Assembly (NCBI GenBank): GCA_947589675.1
Contig: CANQCI010000012.1
Span: 1 to 43,415, forward strand
DNA: 43,415 nt
Direction: 5' to 3'
DNA from: an uncultured Bacilli bacterium
GTDB lineage: Bacteria > Bacillota_I > Bacilli_A > RF39 > UBA660
Shown here: one piece after another, positions 26,622 to 34,196 of the stretch
How positions within the stretch are numbered: position 1 is the first letter of the stretch
Layout: every line of letters begins with the position of its first letter
The notes under the pieces: generated by a model
What the model was told of the DNA's origin: nothing
The model's input: only the letters and a program-made list of their open reading frames with translations
The model's database searches: none
Translations under genes and position numbers: made by a program

Positions 26622-28835
26622 TTAAGACCAATTCAGGTTATGAACTAATAATTCATTTTCACTTACTAAATAATTATGATTATCTTTTATTCTTAAGTTA
26701 TATACTTTAATATTTTTTAAACCAGTTTGGTGATTTATTTTTTTTATTTTACTTTCCTTTTGATTACTACTTACCAAAACATCACCCTCTTTTAAATTAT
26801 AAGCTCTAATCCAACCTTTATCAATGACATAAAAACGATGTTTAGGAGTAGCTTTTATTACTTCACTACCCACAGTTATTTCATATAATTCATCCGTTTC
26901 ATTTACTACCGCTTCTTCAACCTCTTTTAGTTCTTTTTCTCCACTTATTTCTGAAATTGTCCAAACCATATCACCAGCTTTTATATCTTCAATATTTTTA
27001 CTACCTGTTTTGGTTAAAACTTTTGTCCCAGCAACAAAGCAAGAAGTTTCAACATCTTTTGTAACAAAGGCAATATTACCAGCATTATCTTTAACTTCTA
27101 CTTTTATAGTATACTTTTCAAACGTTTCTAATAGGCTATGGTAGGAGGTATCCGTATTTTTATCAGATAATAATGTATAATTATCAGCTGAGTTTACTTT
27201 TTTATAATAAACTGCATAATAGCCAGTATAATTACTTCCCCCTTGGTCAGTTACACTAATATTGGATATAACTATATCAGCAGAAGCACCATAAGACTCA
27301 ATATTATATGATGTAATTGTTGGAGCTATATTATCTAATTTAATATTATAAACTGAGGAAGATATAGAAGTCATGTTTTGATATTTAACTCGAAATTGAT
27401 AATTAACATTTTGACTTTGCGTTATATTAAAAGTAGCATTACAATCCACCCAAGTAGAACCATTGGTCGTATATTGATAGGTTATTCCTAGATTTTCTAA
27501 ATCACTACTTAAATATACTTTTATATTTTTATTAGTCCATGTTCCTGGATTATAATTACTCTCAATATTATTTTCAATAGTTTTTAAAGTAACACTTGGA
27601 GGATTAATTACTTTGGTAGAGATATTTTTTGAATATGGAGCCGAGGTAAAATGATTATCATCTTCAACATAAACTTTTATATGATATTCGGTTGAATGAG
27701 TTAAATTATTAAAGGTATAACTAGGACTAGTACTTTCTTCATAGCTTTCCCCATTATTAATACTATAATAATATTTAATTATTTCTTTACCATTTCCTAA
27801 AGTTGAATCAACATTGATTGTTATACTAGTAAAGGTACTTGTATAATCTTCTTTTATGGTAACTGTTGGTCTTGCATATTCATCAGTTTTTACTAAAGCT
27901 TCCACGGTATTACTTGCCATATATTCTTTATCAACAACATATCCATAGATTTTATAATTAGTATTTTCTTCTAAACCAGTAAAAGTATATGTAGCACTAT
28001 CCGTTTTAATATAATCTTTTTCATTTAATAATGCTATATTACTAGTATTCATAATTCCAGTTGCTTCACTATCATTTAACTTTTCAATGCCAAAATAATA
28101 GTCTTTTATTTCTTGAGTTCCTTTTTTATAATCTAGCGTAGCTGTGATGGAATTATAAGTATTTTGCGTATTATTTATCACATTGGCTTCTGATAACTTG
28201 TAGGTATCTTCCTCAGCCGTTGTTATTAACAATTTTCCTGTAAAAGTTTTCCCTGCATTCTTTATTTGATCCTCATTTAAATTTATCAAGGTTACTTCTA
28301 ATTCCCATTCTTGGGTTAAAGCTTCTGTGCTATTTTCAACTTTAATCTCATAATTACTAGCTATTTTATAAGTATTAGTTCTAGTTGTTATATCATAATA
28401 ATTATTTTCTAACGCTCTTAATTCTTTTATATCATTAACATAATTATTGGTAGGATCTTTTACTCTTATAGTTAATTCAGGTGTATTCTCATTTACTGAA
28501 TATGCAAAATCATTATTTTCAATTACTAAATAAACATTATAATGTTCGATTGCACTATTCGTCGCATTATTAGCTTTCAATGTGGCACTTACCTTAGCTT
28601 TAGATACTATATTTTCTTTTCCCTTGGCAAAGTTTTCTTGATTAGCATTTATAACTACTTTCCCATCATTAGCAAATTGAAGAGAATCCGTGGTACCAGC
28701 CCCAACTTCAATTTGAGCACTTCCACCTGTTCCCTTTTGGGCGGCAAAATAGGCATAGGTCGCACCGATTACCACTAAAAGAAGTGAAAGCAACGCTAAA
28801 CCAAGCATTCTTTTATTTTTTTTAGTTTTATCCAT
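26622..28835 (-). CDS. SipW-type secreted protein with FN3-like repeats and C-terminal HINT domain (copy B)
   Basis: About 737 residues with the same layout as copy A: SipW-cognate signal (VVIGATYAYFAAQ), TasA-like domain, FN3-like repeats, HINT domain (SCFVAGTKVL, ATPKHRFYV, ELLVHN) and a four-residue tail LNWS. It differs from copy A in the signal region, in the repeat just before the HINT domain, and inside HINT, but not in the 1304-bp middle block. The start is uncertain. ATG 28835 has GAGG 12 nt upstream and fits the promoter below; ATG 28847 has GAGG directly against it. The frame continues upstream through a poly-Phe stretch encoded by the homopolymer, which is promoter, not protein. 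Confidence 0.82.
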   Translation of the reverse strand: MDKTKKNKRMLGLALLSLLLVVIGATYAYFAAQKGTGGSAQIEVGAGTTDSLQFANDGKVVINANQENFAKGKENIVSKAKVSATLKANNATNSAIEHYNVYLVIENNDFAYSVNENTPELTIRVKDPTNNYVNDIKELRALENNYYDITTRTNTYKIASNYEIKVENSTEALTQEWELEVTLINLNEDQIKNAGKTFTGKLLITTAEEDTYKLSEANVINNTQNTYNSITATLDYKKGTQEIKDYYFGIEKLNDSEATGIMNTSNIALLNEKDYIKTDSATYTFTGLEENTNYKIYGYVVDKEYMASNTVEALVKTDEYARPTVTIKEDYTSTFTSITINVDSTLGNGKEIIKYYYSINNGESYEESTSPSYTFNNLTHSTEYHIKVYVEDDNHFTSAPYSKNISTKVINPPSVTLKTIENNIESNYNPGTWTNKNIKVYLSSDLENLGITYQYTTNGSTWVDCNATFNITQSQNVNYQFRVKYQNMTSISSSVYNIKLDNIAPTITSYNIESYGASADIVISNISVTDQGGSNYTGYYAVYYKKVNSADNYTLLSDKNTDTSYHSLLETFEKYTIKVEVKDNAGNIAFVTKDVETSCFVAGTKVLTKTGSKNIEDIKAGDMVWTISEISGEKELKEVEEAVVNETDELYEITVGSEVIKATPKHRFYVIDKGWIRAYNLKEGDVLVSSNQKESKIKKINHQTGLKNIKVYNLRIKDNHNYLVSENELLVHNLNWS
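27391..28694. repeat. 1304-bp direct repeat, copy B
   Basis: Counterpart of 25045-26348, offset by 2346 bp. Identity breaks at 28695 on the signal-peptide side and before 27391 on the HINT side. Confidence 0.9.
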
Positions 28836-28861
28836 CTTTTCATACATCCTCAATTTTTCCC

Positions 28862-28889
28862 ATACTATCAAAAAAAAAAAAAAAGTCAA
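28862..28889 (-). promoter_or_regulatory. Promoter of copy B with a 15-base homopolymer in its spacer
   Basis: On the minus strand TTGACT (28889-28884), a 16-nt spacer and TAGTAT (28867-28862). Fourteen of the 16 spacer bases are T, part of a run of 15 (plus-strand A, 28870-28884). Slippage in the run would change the spacer length and so promoter strength. Confidence 0.6.
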
Positions 28890-28907
28890 GCAAACATACG
28901 TTTGCTT
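28888..28907 (-). promoter_or_regulatory. Inverted repeat overlapping the -35 of copy B
   Basis: Perfect 8-bp arms AAGCAAAC/GTTTGCTT with a 4-nt centre. It touches the -35 box, so it could be an operator. With the following T-run it also looks like a terminator; sequence alone does not decide. Confidence 0.5.
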
Positions 28908-28940
28908 TAAGAGTTTTAAATTATATCTTTTTTTTATTTA

Positions 28941-28976
28941 ATCAAAAAAACAAGTGAGTTTTCCTATCACTTGTTT
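28941..28976 (-). terminator. Terminator of the ruvA-pilin operon
   Basis: Perfect 10-bp arms AAACAAGTGA/TCACTTGTTT (28948-28957 and 28967-28976), 9-nt loop, followed by seven T on the minus strand. Confidence 0.85.
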
Positions 28977-29010
28977 AAACTTTTCTTTATCATAATCTAT
29001 TCTAGCAACT

Positions 29011-29433
29011 TTAACAACCCGCTTTGGGAATAAATTCAGCATAAACTTCATTATTTTCTAAATAAACTCTCACTTGGGCATCATTAGCCTTATAGCAATT
29101 ATGAGATTCTTCATAATTTTTATTAACTATAATTTTATTACCATAATCATCTTTCTCTTTACTATTTATATACTTGCGATCTAATAATGTTTGAACAGAG
29201 ATTATCATACAATTAGCTTGTGAGCCACAGTAATTTTGTTTTAAAACAATTAAATTATCTTGCCCAAATGCTTTAGCCCGATTAGTTATTAAACTGACCT
29301 CACTATTCCACATATCTTTTTTTATCTGAGCCTGAATCCCATTAACACTATAAGCCCCAATGGTGGTAATAACAGAAATTAAAACCAAAACTGCCAATAA
29401 TTCAATTAAAGTAAAACCCTTTTTATCTAACAT
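29011..29433 (-). CDS. Type IV pilin-like protein (prepilin-type N-terminus)
   Basis: 140 residues. The N-terminus KKGFTLIELLAVLVLISVI is the class III prepilin signal: cleavage after Gly6, a Phe at +1 for methylation and a Glu at +5. It then forms a long hydrophobic helix. The C-terminal globular part has four cysteines (CGSQANC, the later NCYK and the terminal GC) that could pair. No prepilin peptidase, pilus ATPase or other pilin lies in the window. It follows ruvA by 8 nt and ends at a strong terminator. Confidence 0.8.
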   Translation of the reverse strand: MLDKKGFTLIELLAVLVLISVITTIGAYSVNGIQAQIKKDMWNSEVSLITNRAKAFGQDNLIVLKQNYCGSQANCMIISVQTLLDRKYINSKEKDDYGNKIIVNKNYEESHNCYKANDAQVRVYLENNEVYAEFIPKAGC

Positions 29434-29441
29434 AAATAACC

Positions 29442-29999
29442 CTACTTTAGTAATAATTTTAAAGCTTCTTTAACTTGGTTTTCTAAAGTTTCACTACTAT
29501 TAACTTGAGGAATAATCTTTTTAATTTCACTTGTCTTATAACCTAAAGCACTTAAAGTCTCAATTAAATCATCCGTTTCATTGTTATCCACAATACCATT
29601 CGTCTCAATATCAATTTTACCTTTTAAATCCAAGATTATTTGCCGAGCTAACTTTTCGCCAATCTTGGGAAACTTTGTTAAATATAAAATATTTTCTCTA
29701 TCAATTGCATCAATAATTCCGGAAATGGAACCGGTTGCTAAAATTGGTAAAGCCATCTTGGCTCCCAAACCTTTAACACTAATTAACTTAATAAATAATG
29801 CATATTGTTCTTTTTCTTTAAAACCATATAAAGTATATTCATCCTCAGCAATTTTACTATAAACATAAACTTTATATTCATTATTTACTTCATAACTAAA
29901 AGGGTTAGGCACATATATGCGATAACCAATATTATTTACTTCAATCGTAATATTATTACTTTCAATATCCGTAACTATTCCTTTAAAATATGTATACAT
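29442..29999 (-). CDS. ruvA: Holliday junction DNA helicase subunit RuvA
   Basis: 185 residues. RuvA binds the four-way junction and loads RuvB for branch migration. N-terminal OB-fold (MYTYFKGIVTDI, NNIGYRIYVPNP), two helix-hairpin-helix motifs (ISVKGLGAKMALPIL, TKFPKIGEKLARQIILDLKGK) and a C-terminal RuvB-binding domain (about 140-185: DLIETLSALGYKTSEIKKI). AGGAGG at 4 nt supports the start. ruvB, normally the next gene, is absent here; a pilin gene takes that position. Confidence 0.95.
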   Translation of the reverse strand: MYTYFKGIVTDIESNNITIEVNNIGYRIYVPNPFSYEVNNEYKVYVYSKIAEDEYTLYGFKEKEQYALFIKLISVKGLGAKMALPILATGSISGIIDAIDRENILYLTKFPKIGEKLARQIILDLKGKIDIETNGIVDNNETDDLIETLSALGYKTSEIKKIIPQVNSSETLENQVKEALKLLLK

Positions 30000-30007
30000 A
30001 AAACCTC

Positions 30008-30619
30008 CTATGATATATCTTTGGCTAAAACCGCTCCAGCAAAATTTTGATTAGCAACTTCATTCCCGGCTAATTCATCTACCCACATATATAATAAATA
30101 GTCTTCACTGGTATTAGAAGCAAGATTACCACTATAAATGTTATAGATGGTTGACGGACTTTCTCCTAAACTAGTTTTAATTTGCGTAAGTTCAAAATCT
30201 TGAAAATCTTCCTCGGCATTACGTCTATTTCCTAAATTATCCATGATAATAACTTCATGGGTATCTTTATTTAAAATAGCATACTTAATAAAGATAGGAT
30301 TAAGAGGTGATGAAACGGGCATATTACCTAAATAAAGATTATAAGATGAGCCATCCTCACAATAACTTTCCAACCGAAATTCGTAAGGTGTTAAATTTTG
30401 CATAGCTGCATTAGCACTCATGGGTGCCGTATTATCTAAATTAATCTTCGTCCCTGTTTCTTTTAAAACAATCTTGGCACAACTATTTAAAGTTATCTCG
30501 GTCGTACTATCACCAGTTTCCGCCTGTTTTAAAAAGGCTCTTGTAACTCCCAAAGTTAAACATAAAGCGATTAATAAAGCTAAAACAACCAAAGTTACAA
30601 TCCTTGTTCTCCCTTTCAT
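30008..30619 (-). CDS. Secreted protein with SipW-like signal, unknown
   Basis: 203 residues. The N-terminal hydrophobic segment (about 8-28) ends in GVTRAFLKQAETGDS, resembling the SipW-cognate class, followed by a beta-rich domain. Two cysteines (NSCAKIVL, ESYCEDGSS) could form an extracellular disulfide. It is not closely similar to the HINT-tailed proteins. It is the first gene of an operon with ruvA and the pilin, with 8-nt gaps. A hairpin of AAAATAAT/ATTATTTT lies just upstream (30642-30660). Confidence 0.65.
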   Translation of the reverse strand: MKGRTRIVTLVVLALLIALCLTLGVTRAFLKQAETGDSTTEITLNSCAKIVLKETGTKINLDNTAPMSANAAMQNLTPYEFRLESYCEDGSSYNLYLGNMPVSSPLNPIFIKYAILNKDTHEVIIMDNLGNRRNAEEDFQDFELTQIKTSLGESPSTIYNIYSGNLASNTSEDYLLYMWVDELAGNEVANQNFAGAVLAKDIS

Positions 30620-30727
30620 TCTTTATCACACCTTTATCAATAAAATAATATCATTATTTTCCCCCTTTCGCAAGATTTAACCCTAATTTTTCTCTCCCCT
30701 TTAACATATAATTTTCTAGGTGAAAAA

Positions 30728-31066
30728 ATGTATTTAAAAATTAATAATAAAATAATTCCTATTAAGATTGCTAATACTTTAAAAGAAAAATTAATCGGCT
30801 TAAGTATGCAAAAAAATATTAAATATGGTCTAATAATTCCTAACTGTAATCATATTCATACGTTTTTAATGACCGAAAGTATTGATGTTCTTTTCTTAAA
30901 TCAAAATAATAAAGTATTATATAAATATCAAAATATGTTACCAGGACGAACCTTTAAAGTAAATGAAGATATTAAAAAAACTAAAGTTTTAGAATTACCC
31001 CAAAACTCTAGTCAATCTTTAAAAATAGGTGATATTTTAATTTTTGAAAGTGAACATATAATCTAA
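30728..31066 (+). CDS. DUF192 family protein
   Basis: 112 residues. DUF192 (COG1430) pattern: an early K-LIGLSMQ segment, then HTFLM-x-x-SIDVLFL-N-x-x-x-VLYKYQNMLPG and VLELPQNSSQSLKIGDILIF. A small beta-barrel family of unknown biochemical role, often secreted, but here without a signal peptide. AGGTGA before the ATG supports the start. Its last 30 nt overlap the end of the converging obg gene. Confidence 0.8.
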   Translation: MYLKINNKIIPIKIANTLKEKLIGLSMQKNIKYGLIIPNCNHIHTFLMTESIDVLFLNQNNKVLYKYQNMLPGRTFKVNEDIKKTKVLELPQNSSQSLKIGDILIFESEHII

Positions 31067-32302
31067 TATTTGCACATCATCCCCGGGCTTAGCTCCTTTT
31101 TTTTCTAAAGCTTCTTCAATACCCATGCCTTTAAATTTGCGAGCAAATCTTTCTACTCCCTCCGGTTCTTCAAAACGAGTCATTAATAAAAGTTTTTCAA
31201 TATTTTTCCCCTTAACAACCCAAACATCGCCATCTTTACTAATTTCAAAATCATTATCATCATTATATTTATATATTTTAAAATCACTATCGGTATATAA
31301 AACCTCATCAGGAATATCAGCAAGAATGGTAGCTAACCCTTCAATCATATGGGTTAAAGCTTCGTTATCTAACCAATTAACTGGATAAATTATTTTTTCG
31401 GGATACTTTTCTTGAAAACGTTTTAAATTAGCTTGAGCATCCGGTAAATCCATTTTATTAGCCACAATTACTTCTTTTTTATTTTGTAATTTTACCGAAT
31501 ACTTGGCTATTTCCTTTCTAATTATTTCGTAATCTTCTATTGGATCTCGTCCTTCACTAGCTCCCATGTCAATAACATGAGCTAAAATTTTCGTCCGAAG
31601 AGCATGCCGCAAAAATTCTAAACCTAAACCGACACCAGTACTAGCTCCTTCAATTAAACCTGGCAAATCAGCCATAACAAATCTTCGTTCATCTTTTAAT
31701 TTTACTACCCCCAAATTAGGCGATAATGTCGTAAAATGGTAAGAAGCAATCTTAGGTTTTGAGGCACTAATCAAAGATAAAATGGTACTTTTACCAACAC
31801 TTGGCATGCCAATTAAACCTACATCAGCTAACACTTTTAATTCTAAGCGAATATTTTTTTCTTCGCCTGGTTCACCCTTTTCACTAAATTTGGGAGCTGG
31901 AGCATCATGGGTGGCAAAAGCTTTATTACCTCTTCCTCCCCGACCACCTTTCGCTGCGATAAATTCTTCGTTATCTTGGGTTAAATCGGCTAAAACCTCG
32001 TTCGTATCGGCATCAATTATCGTTGTCCCCTCGGGAATGCGAATAATAATATCTTCTTGGTTAGCCCCATATTTATTACTACCTTTACCATTTTCCCCCT
32101 TAGTTCCCTTAATAATTTTTTTATAACTTAAATCAACTAAAGTCTTAAGATTTTTATCTACTTTAAAAATAATACTAGCCCCACGACCACCATTACCACC
32201 ATCAGGGCCACCTAAAGGAACACACCATTCCCGGCGAAAAGAAGTACATCCATCGCCACCAGCCCCGGCAATTAATTTGACGGTTAAGACATCTACAAAC
32301 AT
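31037..32302 (-). CDS. obg: GTPase Obg (CgtA)
   Basis: 421 residues. Ribosome-associated GTPase of 50S assembly and stress signalling. The glycine-rich OBG fold is at about 1-155 (AGAGGDGCTSFRREWCVPLGGPDGG). The G domain follows (GMPSVGKSTILS for G1, DLPGLIEGA for G3, ANKMDLPDA for G4), then the C-terminal OCT domain (about 340-421). The ATG at 32302 has GGTGA at 5 nt; the longer frame to 32314 overlaps that site. Its 3' end overlaps the DUF192 gene on the other strand by 30 bp. Confidence 0.97.
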   Translation of the reverse strand: MFVDVLTVKLIAGAGGDGCTSFRREWCVPLGGPDGGNGGRGASIIFKVDKNLKTLVDLSYKKIIKGTKGENGKGSNKYGANQEDIIIRIPEGTTIIDADTNEVLADLTQDNEEFIAAKGGRGGRGNKAFATHDAPAPKFSEKGEPGEEKNIRLELKVLADVGLIGMPSVGKSTILSLISASKPKIASYHFTTLSPNLGVVKLKDERRFVMADLPGLIEGASTGVGLGLEFLRHALRTKILAHVIDMGASEGRDPIEDYEIIRKEIAKYSVKLQNKKEVIVANKMDLPDAQANLKRFQEKYPEKIIYPVNWLDNEALTHMIEGLATILADIPDEVLYTDSDFKIYKYNDDNDFEISKDGDVWVVKGKNIEKLLLMTRFEEPEGVERFARKFKGMGIEEALEKKGAKPGDDVQILDYMFTFKN

Positions 32303-32330
32303 TGAAATCACCACGTTTAGTATACCAAAA

Positions 32331-32361
32331 AAGCGAAAAAAAAGAAACGCTCTGGTTTCTT
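32331..32361 (-). terminator. Terminator of tig
   Basis: Arms AAGAAAC/GTTTCTT (32342-32348 and 32355-32361), 6-nt loop, then a T-run on the minus strand. It overlaps the tig stop codon. Confidence 0.7.
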
Positions 32362-33607
32362 ATTCATTACTTTCTTGTAAAATTTCTAATGCCCGATGCA
32401 TCTTCATATCGTATTTAACAACATCCATTGAGCCAAATTCAGCTATTAATTCTTCTACCGTTATACCATAACCCTCAGCCATTTCTTCGGCTCTTTTCTT
32501 AACTTCTTTTTCAGGGAAATCAACTTTTTCTTGATCAGCTATTGCTTCAATTAAATAACGATATTTTACTCTTTTTAAAGCTTCTGGTTCCATTTCTTTA
32601 TGTAATTTTTCTTCACTAGTTCCAGTTACTTCATAATATTTATTTATATCTAATCCTTGCATTTTTAAATCATATGCATATTGATCAAGCATTCTGTGAA
32701 CTTCGGCATCAATTATTTCTGGATTAATGTCAATTTTAACATTTTTAGCTGCCGCTTCTAAACATTCATCAAGGAATTTATCATTAACTTCATGTCCTTT
32801 TTGATGTTCAATATCTTCTTTTACTTTTTTTCTAAATTCTTCTTCCGTTTTAATATCATCATAACCTAAATCTTCAAAAAATTCTTGATCAATTTCTGGT
32901 AAAACTCTCGTTTTAATTTCATTTACTTTAACTTTAAATGTTACATCTTTATTTTTTAATTCTTCTAAATAATTTTCTGGGAATTTTAATTTAAGTTCTT
33001 TTTCTTCGCCAGTTTTAAGTCCTATTAAACCTTCTTCAAAACCAGGAATAAAAGAATGACTACCTATTTCTAAAGGATAATTTTCACCTTTACCACCATC
33101 TAAAGCCTTGCCATCAACATAACCATCAAAATCAATAACCGCAATATCCCCATCAGCTATAGCTCCATTTTCTTTTAAAACTACATCAGCTAAATGTTGA
33201 CGTAAATGATTAATTTGTTCTTCAATTTCCTTATCACTAACTTTTACTTTTTCTTTTTTAACTCCTAAATTTTTATAATTACCTAATTCAATTTCTGGTT
33301 TAGTAATTATCACAAATTTTAAAGCTACTTCATCTTTATTAATATTAGTAACATCAACTTTTGGTTCAACAACTGGTACTAACTTATTATCTTCTAAGAT
33401 TTTTTTATAAGCTATATTTATTGCTTCATCTATTGAATCCATATAAAGAGATTCTACTCCATAGTTTTTTAAAAATACTTCTTTAGGAGCTTTCCCTTTG
33501 CGAAACCCATCAATTGTCGTTTCTTTATTTTTCTTATTTAATGTTTTGTCTAAAATTTTTACCCATTCATCTGTTAATTTACTTTCAAATTCATGTACGT
33601 TTTTCAT
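32360..33607 (-). CDS. tig: Trigger factor (ribosome-associated chaperone)
   Basis: About 415 residues. N-terminal ribosome-binding domain with the GFRKGKAP signature (near residue 35). FKBP-type prolyl isomerase domain at about 150-235 (GDIAVIDFDGYVDG, HSFIPGFEEGLIGLKTGEEKEL). Helical C-terminal chaperone domain after that. Two adjacent ATGs follow GGAGG; the second (33607) has the better 7-nt spacing and the first would start at 33610. It lies upstream of obg with its own terminator between. Confidence 0.95.
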   Translation of the reverse strand: MKNVHEFESKLTDEWVKILDKTLNKKNKETTIDGFRKGKAPKEVFLKNYGVESLYMDSIDEAINIAYKKILEDNKLVPVVEPKVDVTNINKDEVALKFVIITKPEIELGNYKNLGVKKEKVKVSDKEIEEQINHLRQHLADVVLKENGAIADGDIAVIDFDGYVDGKALDGGKGENYPLEIGSHSFIPGFEEGLIGLKTGEEKELKLKFPENYLEELKNKDVTFKVKVNEIKTRVLPEIDQEFFEDLGYDDIKTEEEFRKKVKEDIEHQKGHEVNDKFLDECLEAAAKNVKIDINPEIIDAEVHRMLDQYAYDLKMQGLDINKYYEVTGTSEEKLHKEMEPEALKRVKYRYLIEAIADQEKVDFPEKEVKKRAEEMAEGYGITVEELIAEFGSMDVVKYDMKMHRALEILQESNE

Positions 33608-33663
33608 CATACTACCTCCAAATACCTCTTTATTATATTATAATTACTCAAAATAGGCAATAA

Positions 33664-33687
33664 GAAAAAAACAGTCTAAAACTGTTT
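33664..33687 (-). terminator. Terminator of greA
   Basis: Arms AAACAGT/ACTGTTT (33669-33675 and 33681-33687), 5-nt loop, T-run on the minus strand. It overlaps the greA stop codon. Confidence 0.8.
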
Positions 33688-34153
33688 AACTTATAGCTTC
33701 AATAGTAATATTATAACCCCCATTTGGACTATCAACATTAACTACATCACCAATTTTATGATTAAGTAAAGCAATCCCTAAAGGTGATTCATTTGAAATC
33801 TTATTATCAAAAGGGTCAGCTTCCATTGAACCAACAATTTTATATTCTTCTTCTTCGCCATCATCATATTTAATTTTGACATTAGAGCCTAAATTAACTT
33901 CGGACTTATTAGCATTATCAATTATTTCCGCATGTTCTAATTTAAATTCTAATTCACTAATTTTGGCTTCAATAATTGCTTGTTCATTCCGAGCTGCATC
34001 ATAATCTGCATTTTCGGATAAATCACCTAAAGCCCGAGCTTCTTGTAAAGCCTTAATGACCTCAGGACGCCGAACTGTTTTAAGTTCATTTAATTCTTCT
34101 TCCGCTTGGACATAACCTTCCGCGGTCATAATAAATTTTTGTTCTTTTTTCAT
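33686..34153 (-). CDS. greA: Transcription elongation factor GreA
   Basis: 155 residues. It stimulates transcript cleavage by backtracked RNA polymerase. The N-terminal coiled coil carries the acidic tip ARALGDLSENADYDAARNEQ. The C-terminal FKBP-like domain ends in PLGIALLNHKIGDVVNVDSPNGGY. AGGAG about 10 nt before the ATG. It lies downstream of the trhP genes as in Bacillus, where udk intervenes; udk is missing here. Confidence 0.96.
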   Translation of the reverse strand: MKKEQKFIMTAEGYVQAEEELNELKTVRRPEVIKALQEARALGDLSENADYDAARNEQAIIEAKISELEFKLEHAEIIDNANKSEVNLGSNVKIKYDDGEEEEYKIVGSMEADPFDNKISNESPLGIALLNHKIGDVVNVDSPNGGYNITIEAIS

Positions 34154-34196
34154 ATATTAAAATCTCCTCATAATCATATTACAGTCATCAATGATA

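Noticed and set aside
26196-28778. Plus-strand open frames opposite the HINT-tailed genes (26196-26432 and 28542-28778)
   Set aside because: They are mirror shadows of the duplicated coding sequence, without ribosome binding sites or recognisable products.
24261-28835. HINT domains as splicing inteins
   Set aside because: There is no C-extein; the residue after HN is Ile or Leu, not Cys, Ser or Thr, and the protein ends within four residues.
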